This document shows, piece after piece, positions 47,707 to 55,932 of a DNA stretch of 64,000 bases (position 1 is the first letter of the stretch; each line of letters starts with the position of its first letter). The position numbers and the translations under genes are program-made. The DNA is taken from assembly GCF_012027645.1 (NCBI RefSeq), contig NZ_SNUU01000001.1, positions 1,426,001-1,490,000 on the forward strand, in the 5' to 3' direction. Source of the stretch: Thermococcus sp. 18S1 (lineage in GTDB: Archaea > Methanobacteriota_B > Thermococci > Thermococcales > Thermococcaceae). The notes beneath the pieces were generated by a model. The model worked only from the letters and a program-made list of their open reading frames with translations. It did not search any database and was not told where the DNA came from.

Positions 47707-47718
47707 GACTTATAAACC
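47707..47718 (-). promoter_or_regulatory. TATA box of the mbx operon
   Basis: GGTTTATAAGTC on the minus strand, about 75 nt before ATG 47633. Another AT-rich box, AAAAGTTTTAAACC, lies further upstream at about 47729-47742. Confidence 0.55.
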
Positions 47719-47982
47719 TTACCTGCGAATAACAAAGGTTTAAAACTTTTGGTTGAAATGAAGGCATCAGATTTGTTCTTTGATGACAAGAAGGGTTCTT
47801 CAGGGAGCACCGCTCTATAGGAGCCAATATGTCCAGTTTGTCTTCCTGGCATGGGGATGGAGGAAACGGGAGATGGTGTTTAGAAGGGTGCGTCAGGATG
47901 ACTGCACTCCGCACTAAAGGGTTGAAGCAAGAATTGTCAGGATCCAAAGTCAATGAAAATAGAGAATGGTGGGAACGAGCAA

Positions 47983-48483
47983 TCAGTATATCGAAATCCT
48001 CTTGACGCCCTCGAGCTTTGAAAGCTCGTTGATGAGGTCACCCGGAATGGGCTTCTCGGTGATTATCGTGAGGGTCGCCTCCGGGTACAGCTCGGGGTCC
48101 TCGGCAACGACCTGTACGATGTTGATGTCGCGCTCGGCTATCTTGAGGGCAATCTTGGCGAGTATTCCTATCGCCCTCGGCTCGGGCTCTATCTCGATGA
48201 CGCCGTAGCCGACGTGCCTGCCGACGTACTTCATGTGAACCGTCGGCTCGAGGTTGGTGTATATCTCCTTCAGCTCGGGTATCTTGAGTATCATGCCGAC
48301 GGTCTCCTTGACGACCCTCCTGTCCACGTCGAGGGCCTTGGCGATCTTGGTGTACGGAACCTCTATGTCACCGGCCTTGATCTTGAGGTCATCGGAGACC
48401 TTGAGGCCGTACTTGAGGAGGGTCTTGGCTATCTGCTTCCTGACTGGATATTCGTCAAAATAATGCTCTATCTTTCCCCACAT
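47983..48483 (-). CDS. HTH-ACT domain regulator
   Basis: 166 residues. The N-terminal half has an HTH-like segment (RKQIAKTLLKYGLKVSDD, DIEVPYTKIAKALDVDRRVVKETVGMIL); the C-terminal half (about 92-166) is an ACT domain: YGVIEIEPEPRAIGILAKIALKIAERDINIVQVVAEDPE. It matches the archaeal ACT-containing regulators of amino-acid metabolism; its ligand is unknown. ATG 48483; upstream is AT-rich promoter sequence. Confidence 0.88.
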   Translation of the reverse strand: MWGKIEHYFDEYPVRKQIAKTLLKYGLKVSDDLKIKAGDIEVPYTKIAKALDVDRRVVKETVGMILKIPELKEIYTNLEPTVHMKYVGRHVGYGVIEIEPEPRAIGILAKIALKIAERDINIVQVVAEDPELYPEATLTIITEKPIPGDLINELSKLEGVKRISIY

Positions 48484-48671
48484 TCCATATCACCCACACT
48501 AGTCCATTGTTAGACTGTTTAATTCAATAATATTAAAATGTTTCCATGCCCGCATGATGCCAACAGGTCTTCCCTTAAAAACCTTTGGGCAGTGACGCCC
48601 CTGGAGGCCCACCCATGTCGGGATGTTTTATCCATCGTCGGATTTTTAAGAGGGGCCCCAAATCCCGGAAC

Positions 48672-49931
48672 ATGATAGAGGTTCACCTTCCCCACGTCAC
48701 CTTTGAGGATGCCGGCGAGAGCATCAGGCTGATATGGAGAGAGACCCTCTATGCGGACTTCGACAAGAGCGAGCTGGCGAGGATTCTACGGCGGAAGTAC
48801 CGCGTTGAGCCCGAGATAACGGTACGCAACGGGGTCATGGTCATCGACACCGACTACCCGGGCATCGAGCAGTACATCTCAATATACATCCAGAACAACC
48901 TCGGCGCCCTTTTGAGAAACCGCTACACCAACAGGAGAATCCTCTATATCCATGAGGGGCTTGACGTTCCACTCCTGGGATACAACGCCTTCGGCCTGAT
49001 TGACAGGGGGACCAACCTGATTCAGGTTCGCGGTGTCAGCGGCTGCAACCTCAGCTGCGTCTTCTGCTCCGTCGATGAGGGGCCGTATTCAAGAACGAGG
49101 AAACTCGACTACGTGGTTGATATAGACTACCTGATGAAATGGTTCGATGAAGTTGCGAGAATAAAGGGAAAAGGCTTAGAAGCCCACCTTGACGGCCAGG
49201 GCGAGCCGCTCATCTACCCCTTCCGTGTTGAGCTTGTCCAGGCACTCCAGGAACACCCGAACGTGTCCGTAATCTCTATGCAGAGCAACGGAACCATGCT
49301 GACCGACAGGCTCATCGAGGAGCTGGCGGAGGCCGGCCTCGACCGTGTGAACCTTTCGCTCCACTCCCTCGACCCGGATAAGGCCAGGATGCTGATGGGG
49401 AGGAAGGACTATGACCTCCAGCACGTTCTGGACATGGCAGAGGCACTTGTAAACGCTGGAATTGACGTCCTCATTGCTCCGGTCATAATATTCGGAGTAA
49501 ACGACGACGAAGCAGAGGCATTCATAGAGTTCGCGAGAAAAATCGGTGCAGGAAAGCGCTGGCCGGCCCTCGGCTTCCAGAACTACATCCCCTACAAGTT
49601 CGGCAGGAACCCAACGATAGCGAAGCTCGTTCCCTTCAAGGACTTCTACGCCTGGCTCAGGGGACTCGAGGAGAAGACCGGAATGAAGCCCCTCGTCCTG
49701 AAGCCCAAGCACTTCGGTATGGAAAAGCGCGAGTTCATCCCCCTCTCCTTCCGGCCGGGAGAGATCGTCAAAGCGGAGGTTGTCCTCCCGGGAAGGATAA
49801 AGGGAGAGATGCTCGCGAAGGCCCGTAACCGCCTCATTGAGGTCATCAACACTGACGCCGAGGTCGGGGACAGGATTAGGGTCAGGATAGTCAGGACGAG
49901 GCACGGAATCTACATCGGAACGCCCGTTTGA
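48672..49931 (+). CDS. Radical SAM protein with C-terminal TRAM-like domain
   Basis: 419 residues. The first 110 are a distinct N-domain. The radical SAM core has RGVSGCNLSCVFCSVDEG (C-x3-C-x2-C) and LDGQGEPLIYPF. The last 70 residues (GEIVKAEVVLPGRIKGEMLAKARNRLIEVINT...GDRIRVRIVRTRHGIYIGTPV) are TRAM-like, suggesting an RNA substrate. It resembles the archaeal COG2100 group; the reaction is unknown. ATG 48672 lies about 25 nt after a TATA box (GGATTTTTAAG), fitting a leaderless start. ATG 48615, with GGAGG upstream, would add 19 residues with atypical codons. Confidence 0.85.
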   Translation: MIEVHLPHVTFEDAGESIRLIWRETLYADFDKSELARILRRKYRVEPEITVRNGVMVIDTDYPGIEQYISIYIQNNLGALLRNRYTNRRILYIHEGLDVPLLGYNAFGLIDRGTNLIQVRGVSGCNLSCVFCSVDEGPYSRTRKLDYVVDIDYLMKWFDEVARIKGKGLEAHLDGQGEPLIYPFRVELVQALQEHPNVSVISMQSNGTMLTDRLIEELAEAGLDRVNLSLHSLDPDKARMLMGRKDYDLQHVLDMAEALVNAGIDVLIAPVIIFGVNDDEAEAFIEFARKIGAGKRWPALGFQNYIPYKFGRNPTIAKLVPFKDFYAWLRGLEEKTGMKPLVLKPKHFGMEKREFIPLSFRPGEIVKAEVVLPGRIKGEMLAKARNRLIEVINTDAEVGDRIRVRIVRTRHGIYIGTPV

Positions 49932-49997
49932 TTTTTACATCTCTCTGTCCAAAAATTATTTAAAGCCCTCCTTCGGATTCTACCCTGGGTCGTGGTT

Positions 49998-50663
49998 ATG
50001 AAGAGGGCACTTGTGATAGTTGTCATCGTCCTGCTTCTCGTTGTTCCTGCTGTGCTCATCGCGTTCCAGAACACAGTTATCGCGGATTATTCCGGGGAGC
50101 GAGTGTTCTCCAACGGTCCTGTGCTCATCAACGGCACTTTAAACGCCACTGCAATTCCCTCCAGTAAGGATACCATCTACATCGTCGTGATTGCAAGCGA
50201 CCCCCTGTACACCCTGCTGACAGGAATGCTTGAGGAGGTCGCCAGGGAGAATGGATTGAACCCGGTTGTTGTTCCCACACCCTCAGGAACTGAGGATTTG
50301 ATGAAGCTCCAGTTCAAGGGCAGGATTCTCGTGGTTTACGTGCCGTTCAGGGGGGAAGAGCCCGGCCTGCTGTCAAAGACCTATCTGGCCAGCATTGTGG
50401 TCTATTACTCCACATCCGGCGATATATTGAGCTTCATCACCACGTACAATTCTGCCCATACGGCGGATACCGAGGAATTCGCCGAGGAGCTTTCGGAGAA
50501 CGCCAACAGGTATCTGGTGGAGAACCTGCTGGAGGGAACCGTCGGAATTTCCTGGTGGAAGAACCTGAAAGTTCACAAGGGCTACCTCGCGAAGGGAGAT
50601 CCGTACCGGGAGATGGTGCTTGAGGTCAGGAGGGGAGTTGAGAACCTTCTAAGGGGTTCGTGA
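49998..50663 (+). CDS. Signal-anchored extracellular protein, unknown
   Basis: 221 residues. N-terminal helix KRALVIVVIVLLLVVPAVLIAF, then an alpha/beta domain with alternating strands (TIYIVVIASDPLYTLL, RILVVYVPF, SIVVYYSTSGDI) separated by helices, like a Rossmann or flavodoxin-type domain outside the cell. The protein encoded next has the same layout, so the two are probably distant paralogues. ATG 49998 after GGGTCGTGGTT. Confidence 0.7.
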   Translation: MKRALVIVVIVLLLVVPAVLIAFQNTVIADYSGERVFSNGPVLINGTLNATAIPSSKDTIYIVVIASDPLYTLLTGMLEEVARENGLNPVVVPTPSGTEDLMKLQFKGRILVVYVPFRGEEPGLLSKTYLASIVVYYSTSGDILSFITTYNSAHTADTEEFAEELSENANRYLVENLLEGTVGISWWKNLKVHKGYLAKGDPYREMVLEVRRGVENLLRGS

Positions 50664-50673
50664 GGGGGTCCTC

Positions 50674-51279
50674 ATGAGAAAAGCCGCTGTCCTGCTGCTG
50701 GTCGTGCTGGTTTTCTCCATCGTTTTCTACTTCGGTACGTTTACCCTCGGGAGGTCTGAGGCCCGCTCTGAAGTTCACTCGGAGGTCGCGTCTCCGATCA
50801 ACGCGACGTTTAACCGGGGATTCTGCGTCTATCCGGACTCCCCCTTCGGAAAGATTGTGGCCGGTGAACTCAGGGACAGGGGACACAAGGTTCTCCTTCT
50901 GGCTGCCCCAGTGGAATGCGACGGTCAGTTTCTGGCTGTCTGGGTAAACTATACTGACGTCGAGTATTCTCCGGTTCTCTCAAAAGGCTCCATCAGGGTG
51001 GTTGCCGTTTACTCCAGTGCCGGCGACCCCGCGGACTACCTCCACTACCGAAACAGCACTGGAGAATATGTCCCGGGCTCATCCTGGATAACCTCCGAGC
51101 CTCAGGTTCGGGCATACCTCGTGGTTGATGTCTCCGACGAATCGAAGGGCCTGATGGGATACTCGGGCTACATGCAGCACCTGCTGAAGGAAGCGGCCAG
51201 GGCCGTGGTGGAAAGGGTTGAAGGGCTCTCAAAAGAAGAGGGTAAGAAAACCGGTCTCAGCACCTCAGATGAACCTTGA
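50674..51279 (+). CDS. Signal-anchored extracellular protein, second of the pair
   Basis: 201 residues. The N-terminal helix KAAVLLLVVLVFSIVFYF anchors a domain with FCVYPDSPFGKIVAGELRDRGHKVLLLAAPVECDGQFLAVWVNY and RVVAVYSSAGDPADYLHY, parallel to strands in the upstream protein. It starts 10 nt after that gene. The last 15 nt overlap the convergent wecB gene. Function unknown. Confidence 0.7.
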   Translation: MRKAAVLLLVVLVFSIVFYFGTFTLGRSEARSEVHSEVASPINATFNRGFCVYPDSPFGKIVAGELRDRGHKVLLLAAPVECDGQFLAVWVNYTDVEYSPVLSKGSIRVVAVYSSAGDPADYLHYRNSTGEYVPGSSWITSEPQVRAYLVVDVSDESKGLMGYSGYMQHLLKEAARAVVERVEGLSKEEGKKTGLSTSDEP

Positions 51280-52398
51280 GCCCCTGACGGTCAGCTCGCC
51301 CCTCTCATGGAGCTCCAGCAGAATTTCCGCTATCCTCTCCCCGGCCTTCCCATCGCCGAAGGGATTCGGAGCCTCGGCCATTTTCCTGTAGAACTCCTCA
51401 TCCTCCAGGAGTCTCTGGAGATACCCCAGGGCGCGCTCCTTCTCCAGGCCCACGAGAACGTTGCCGCCCGCGGCGACGGTTTCCGGCCTCTCTGTGTTGT
51501 AGCGGAGCGTCAGGCAGGGCACGTTCAGGATTATCGCCTCCTCCTGGACGCCGCCTGAGTCGGTCATTATCGCGAAGGCGTTCCTCTCGAGCTTCAGGAA
51601 GTCGAGGTAGCCGAGGGGCTTTGTCACGGTCAGGTTCTCTATCGAGGCCACCCTCTCCCAGAGGCCAAACTCCTCCAGTCTGCCCCTCGTGCGGGGGTGC
51701 ATCGGGTAGACCGCCCTTATTGGAAGCCCTTCCAGAATCTCAATGAGCCTCTCGAGATTCTCCCTGTTGTCGGTGTTCTCGGCGCGGTGGGCGGTTATGA
51801 GCACGTATTCCTTCGGCTTCAGCCCAAGCCTCTCGAGCACATCGCTCTTTCTCTCCGCCACCTCCGAGTTCTGGAGAACTGCATCCACAACGGTGTTGCC
51901 AACGACGTAGACGTTCTCCGTTATGCCCTCGCGCTCCAGGTTTTTCCTGGCTTCTTCCGTTGGGGGGAAGAGAACCTCGCTCGCGTGGTCTGCAAGAATC
52001 CTGTTTATCTCCTCCGGCATCGTCCGGTCAAAGCTTCTGAGACCGGCCTCCACGTGGGCAACGGGGATTTTGAGCTTGACGCTGGCGAGGGCCCCGGCCA
52101 GGACGGTGTTGGTGTCCCCCTGAACGAGCACGACGTCTGGCCTCTCGTCCATCAGGACCTTCTCGATCTTAATCATCGCGAGACCCGTCTGCTCGGCCTG
52201 CGTTCCCGAACCGACCTCGAGGTGGTGGTCTATGGGGGGCATCTCCAGCTCTTCCAGAAAGACGCTGCTCATCTCGTAGTCGTAGTGCTGTCCGGTGTGA
52301 ATCAGGAGCGGCTTAACGCCCCTATCAAGGAACGCCCGTATTACCGGCGCGAGCTTTATTATCTCCGGCCGGGTTCCGAATACAAAGGCGGGTTTCAA
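51265..52398 (-). CDS. wecB: UDP-N-acetylglucosamine 2-epimerase (non-hydrolysing)
   Basis: 377 residues. Family blocks: FVFGTRPEIIKLAPVIRAF, LIHTGQHYDYEMS, VLVQGDTNTVLAGALASVKLKIPVAHVEAGLRSFDRTMPEEINR, MTDSGGVQEEA and LRYNTERPETV. It converts UDP-GlcNAc to UDP-ManNAc for surface polysaccharide or N-glycan synthesis. The start overlaps the stop of wecC by 4 nt. Confidence 0.96.
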   Translation of the reverse strand: MKPAFVFGTRPEIIKLAPVIRAFLDRGVKPLLIHTGQHYDYEMSSVFLEELEMPPIDHHLEVGSGTQAEQTGLAMIKIEKVLMDERPDVVLVQGDTNTVLAGALASVKLKIPVAHVEAGLRSFDRTMPEEINRILADHASEVLFPPTEEARKNLEREGITENVYVVGNTVVDAVLQNSEVAERKSDVLERLGLKPKEYVLITAHRAENTDNRENLERLIEILEGLPIRAVYPMHPRTRGRLEEFGLWERVASIENLTVTKPLGYLDFLKLERNAFAIMTDSGGVQEEAIILNVPCLTLRYNTERPETVAAGGNVLVGLEKERALGYLQRLLEDEEFYRKMAEAPNPFGDGKAGERIAEILLELHERGELTVRGSRFI

Positions 52399-53681
52399 TA
52401 CTCACCCCTCCCAACGCCTTTGAAGACGAACCCTTCGGGCGGCACCCCGACCACGCGGCGGCCGTCGATGAGAACGCGGTTCCGCATGAGCTTCCCGAGG
52501 GTTTCCCAGTCGAGGGATTTGAAGACCGTGTGGTCCGTCGCTATTACTACCGCATCGGCGCCCCTCAGAGCCTCTTCGATGCTGCTGTGGGTTCCTTCCA
52601 CGAACGGGTCGTACGTCCTTACCTCCGCCACGTCATCCACGATGGCTTCCACGAATGCGGAGGCGGGGGAGTTCCTGGTGTCGTCGCTGTTCCCCTTGTA
52701 AGCCAGCCCAAGCACCGCGACCACGGCTTTTTCCGGTGGGAGGTTGATGGTTCTCAGCGCCTCAAAAAGAAGGTCCTTGACGAGCAGGGGCATGCCGTCG
52801 TTTATCTCCCTCGCGAGCCTTATGAGACCAAAGTCGTCCTTCGCCGGCCAGACGAGAAGGTGGGGGTCCTTTGGAAGGCAGTGGCCGCCAACGCCTATTC
52901 CCGGAACGTGGATTTTAACGCGTGGGTGGCTGTTGGCCAGTTCTATTGCCTCGAAGACGTTTATCCTGTACTGGTGGGCGAGGTAGGCAAACTCATTCGC
53001 GAGGGCTATGTTGACGTCCCTGAAAGTGTTCTCCATGAGCTTGACGACCTCACTGACGGTCGATTTCGTCCTGAATATCTGTCCTTTAACAAAGGAGCGG
53101 TAGAGCCTTTCGGCAAGCTCGGCGCTTTCGGGGGTTATTCCACCGAGGATGCGCGAGTTGTACACCAGCTCTTTGAATATTCTGCCCGGCATCACCCTCT
53201 CCGGCGCGTGAACCATGTGGAAATCCATTCCAGGCTTCAACCCGGTCAGTTCCTCTATGAGCTCGGCCATTCTAACCGTCGTGAGCGGGGGAATGGTGCT
53301 CTCGATAACGATGAGTGCGCCCGGCTTCATGGCCTTTGCGACGGTTTCAACGGCGCTTTCCAGGTATGTGAGGTTGGGCGTCCTGTCCTCCCTCAGAGGC
53401 GTTTGGACACAGATTATGTAAACGTCCTTTTCTCTGATATCCGCGGGGTTCGACGTTGCCCGCAGCTTTCCGCTCTCAATTGCCTTCCTGAGGAGATCAT
53501 CTATATCCGGCTCGACTATGTGGGCCTTTCCGGAATTTATTCTCTCAACAACATCTTTTCTTATTTCATACCCGGTAACATTGAAGCCCGCGTTGGCGAA
53601 CATTATCGCAGTTGGGAGGCCGATGTACCCGAGGCCGATGACAGCTATCTCTGCCGTTCTATTCTCTATCCTGTCCCGCAT
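52395..53681 (-). CDS. wecC: UDP-N-acetyl-D-mannosaminuronate dehydrogenase
   Basis: 428 residues. The NAD site is EIAVIGLGYIGLPTAIMFANAGF (16-21 GLGYIG). Other family parts: ESTIPPLTT, FAYLAHQYRINVFEAIELANSHPRVKIHVPGIGVGGHCLPKDP with the catalytic Cys, and VLGLAYKGNSDDTRNSP. It oxidises UDP-ManNAc to UDP-ManNAcA, directly following WecB. ATG 53681 after GGGTGACACGA. Confidence 0.96.
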   Translation of the reverse strand: MRDRIENRTAEIAVIGLGYIGLPTAIMFANAGFNVTGYEIRKDVVERINSGKAHIVEPDIDDLLRKAIESGKLRATSNPADIREKDVYIICVQTPLREDRTPNLTYLESAVETVAKAMKPGALIVIESTIPPLTTVRMAELIEELTGLKPGMDFHMVHAPERVMPGRIFKELVYNSRILGGITPESAELAERLYRSFVKGQIFRTKSTVSEVVKLMENTFRDVNIALANEFAYLAHQYRINVFEAIELANSHPRVKIHVPGIGVGGHCLPKDPHLLVWPAKDDFGLIRLAREINDGMPLLVKDLLFEALRTINLPPEKAVVAVLGLAYKGNSDDTRNSPASAFVEAIVDDVAEVRTYDPFVEGTHSSIEEALRGADAVVIATDHTVFKSLDWETLGKLMRNRVLIDGRRVVGVPPEGFVFKGVGRGEY

Positions 53682-53924
53682 TCGTGTCACCCATCAACGC
53701 TTTTCCCGCATGAATAAAAGCCTTTTCCAGAAAACGGTTTCCGGCCCGGTTTCTTGGGATGCAGAGGTTTTCAGACTATTTTACGGGGTCAGGGCATATT
53801 TACAAGATTTCTACCTTTGGCCAGACCTGTTTTCATGGAAAGAAAGCGTTCTAAACGTTCTTTTGTCTGAAAACATACTGTTAAAGCTTTGAAAAGAAGG
53901 CTTCACAACCGTTTTTGGGAAAGC

Positions 53925-53947
53925 CTTATATTGAACAGAGCTGTTCA
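53925..53947. promoter_or_regulatory. TATA box followed by palindrome TGAACAG-AG-CTGTTCA
   Basis: GCCTTATATTG (53922-53932) is a TATA element. The perfect 7-bp arms at 53932-53938 and 53941-53947 lie between it and the expected transcription start of the DUF354 gene. A protein bound there should repress. The rest of the 283-nt gap between 53682 and 53964 shows no gene. Confidence 0.5.
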
Positions 53948-53964
53948 GTAACATGGTGGGTAGA

Positions 53965-55104
53965 ATGAAGGTATGGATCGACATAACAAACTCCCCTCAC
54001 GTTCACTTCTTCAAGGGTATAATCAGGGAACTGGAAAAGGCCGGACATGAGGTTTTAATAACCACGCGCGAATTCGACGGCCTTACCGGCATCCTCGACA
54101 TGTACGGGTTTGATTACTACGTCGTCGGAAGGCACGGGGGTGCCACCCTCGAGGGCAAGCTCGTGGCCGGTACCGAGAGGATGTACCGCCTCAGCAAGCT
54201 CATTGTGGAGGAGAAGCCGGACCTGGCTCTCTATAAGCACTCCGCTGAGGCACCGCGCGTCGCCTTTGGCCTCCAGATTCCTTCGATAGGCTTTGTGGAC
54301 AACGAAACCGCCGTTGGCCAGAACAAGCTTATACTCCCCTACACCGAACTCCTGGTGTTCCCCAAGGCCATAGACGCCTACGAACTGATCAGATGCGGCG
54401 CAGACCCCAATGGTATGAGGCCGATAAACGGCTTCTCCGAGCTGTCTCACCTCTACGGCTTCGTTCCCAACAGAAAGGTCCTGAATAAGCTCGGTGTCAG
54501 GAGGAACGAGTACATCGTCATGCGTACCGAACCCGTGAAGGCCAACTACTTCAACGGGAACGGGAAGAGCATACTTGAGAACGTTATACCCCTCCTTCCA
54601 GAGGTGCCTATAGTTCTCTTCCCCAGGACCCCGGAGCAGAGGGAGCGCTTCGAGCGCTTTGACAACGTGATCATGCCGGAGGAGCCCGTTGACAGCCTCA
54701 GCCTGCTCTACTACGCCAGGCTTATGATAGGGGCCGGTGGAACGATGAACCGCGAGGCCATAGCCCTCGGAACCCCAACGATCTCCACATATCCTGGCAG
54801 ACTGCTCGCGGTGACACGGTGGCTCGTCGAGAAGGGCGTCAAGTTCCACTCAACCGATCCCGTGAAGGTCGCTATGATGGCAGAGCGCATGATGGAGATG
54901 AACGGAAGCTACCGGGCGTACCTCAGGAGCGTTGTGAGCGGCTTTGAGAACCCCATGGACGTCATACTCGGCGAGATCGAGACGTACGAAGAGTTCGGAA
55001 CGTTCAGCGCGATGAAGATTGGGGAGGCGGGGACCTCAGAGGCCCGCAACCCTGGGGGTTACGTAGGCCTCAATGAGGGCCGCGACGAAAAGGAGCAGAA
55101 CTGA
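53965..55104 (+). CDS. DUF354 glycosyltransferase-like protein
   Basis: 379 residues, two Rossmann-like halves as in GT-B enzymes. Diagnostic start: MKVWIDITNSPHVHFFKGIIRELEKAGHEVLITTREFD; later LMIGAGGTMNREAIALGTPTISTYPGR is the nucleotide-sugar-type loop. DUF354 proteins are thought to act in surface sugar biosynthesis, consistent with wecB-wecC next door. ATG 53965 follows GGTGGGTAGA. The last 23 residues overlap the convergent SpoIIM-like gene by 69 nt. Confidence 0.88.
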   Translation: MKVWIDITNSPHVHFFKGIIRELEKAGHEVLITTREFDGLTGILDMYGFDYYVVGRHGGATLEGKLVAGTERMYRLSKLIVEEKPDLALYKHSAEAPRVAFGLQIPSIGFVDNETAVGQNKLILPYTELLVFPKAIDAYELIRCGADPNGMRPINGFSELSHLYGFVPNRKVLNKLGVRRNEYIVMRTEPVKANYFNGNGKSILENVIPLLPEVPIVLFPRTPEQRERFERFDNVIMPEEPVDSLSLLYYARLMIGAGGTMNREAIALGTPTISTYPGRLLAVTRWLVEKGVKFHSTDPVKVAMMAERMMEMNGSYRAYLRSVVSGFENPMDVILGEIETYEEFGTFSAMKIGEAGTSEARNPGGYVGLNEGRDEKEQN

Positions 55105-55605
55105 CAGGATGAAAAGCTTCAGACCCTTAACTGCCCCCCTTCTGAACCTTTCTCCCCCATCGCCCTCTCCTGAGATTATCTCCCTGTACCAGACGATACC
55201 GGCGACGCCGGCGAGGGCTATCGCGGGTATCTCAACGACGCCGTGGGGCACTAGGCCTAAGATTATCTGCCCCATCGGCATCCCGCCAATTCTGTGAACC
55301 GCAAGCACGACCAGCCCAACGACGAAGCCGTTGAAGGCCATTATAAACCACGGACCGAGACCGAAGAAAAGGCCCGATATGAATGTGAGGAGCGCCACCA
55401 TAGAGTTGTTGGTGAATATCTTGATGAAGTTGTGGAAGCTGGAGTCAGAGATAGGCCCGATCTGCTCGATTATCTTGCGAACTGCCTCGAGGGCCGTGTT
55501 CGGACTGGCGGCCCCGGCCCAGTATCCTCCGAGGGCGGATAGCAGGAACACCAGCAGCAGGTGCCCCATGGTTCTCTTCGGAACCTTCACATCGAGCACG
55601 TCCAT
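55036..55605 (-). CDS. SpoIIM-like (DUF95) membrane protein
   Basis: 189 residues, about five helices. It has the stage II sporulation M/DUF95 pattern: IFTNNSMVALLTFISGLFFGLGPWFIMAFNGFVVGLVV and LGLVPHGVVEIPAIALAGVAG. The archaeal role is unknown; membrane or lipid handling is suggested for the superfamily. ATG 55605 overlaps the upstream TGA. Confidence 0.88.
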   Translation of the reverse strand: MDVLDVKVPKRTMGHLLLVFLLSALGGYWAGAASPNTALEAVRKIIEQIGPISDSSFHNFIKIFTNNSMVALLTFISGLFFGLGPWFIMAFNGFVVGLVVLAVHRIGGMPMGQIILGLVPHGVVEIPAIALAGVAGIVWYREIISGEGDGGERFRRGAVKGLKLFILSVLLLFVAALIEAYVTPRVAGL

Positions 55606-55883
55606 CACTCCTTCAGCGCGTTTTTGAGCGCGATTTTGAAGTCCTCGATGTTTACGTAGGGCATCTCAATGTCCATCCTCATAGCAAAGAACTCGTCCAT
55701 CAGGGATTCCAGCTCGTCGATCCCGTGCCCTTCAAGCTTTTGCTCCAGCTCATGGATAGCTTCCTCTGGGTGCATGAAGAAGTCTCCCGTGATCCTGACG
55801 TGCTCGACCCTGCCGTCTCTCTCATCAAACTCTATCCTGATGAGTCCCTTCTTCGCCTTGTGCTCGCCCACATGGTGTTTCAT
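55605..55883 (-). CDS. Lipoate-protein ligase C-terminal domain protein (LplB-like)
   Basis: 92 residues. GLIRIEFDERDGRVEHVRITGDFFMHPEEAIHELEQKLEGHGIDE matches the accessory domain of lipoate-protein ligase A, which in several archaea is a separate LplB subunit. No catalytic LplA gene is in the window. ATG 55883 follows GGAGGTGGGTAGA; the frame is open further upstream but that would run through this site. Confidence 0.8.
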   Translation of the reverse strand: MKHHVGEHKAKKGLIRIEFDERDGRVEHVRITGDFFMHPEEAIHELEQKLEGHGIDELESLMDEFFAMRMDIEMPYVNIEDFKIALKNALKE

Positions 55884-55932
55884 TCTACCCACCTCCAGAG
55901 TAAATTGGTGGAAGAAGTTTTTAAAGGTTGGG

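Larger units (their letters stand above)
47634..47982. other. 349-nt gene-free region carrying the mbx promoter
   Basis: The region contains the mbxA promoter and a SurR-like site on the left. The remainder shows no supportable gene: an 84-codon minus-strand frame (47699-47953) has no ribosome-binding site and is rich in Pro, Cys and His as random frames are. AAGAA-GGG-TTCTT near 47786 is a small inverted repeat. I see nothing else in it. Confidence 0.65.

Noticed and set aside
47780-47830. C/D box RNA around TTGATGACAAG
   Set aside because: The C-box-like motif has T at the first position, no D box at a suitable distance and no terminal stem.
47699-47953. 84-codon minus-strand frame in the mbx upstream gap
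   Set aside because: No ribosome-binding site, would include the mbx promoter, composition unlike genes of the window.
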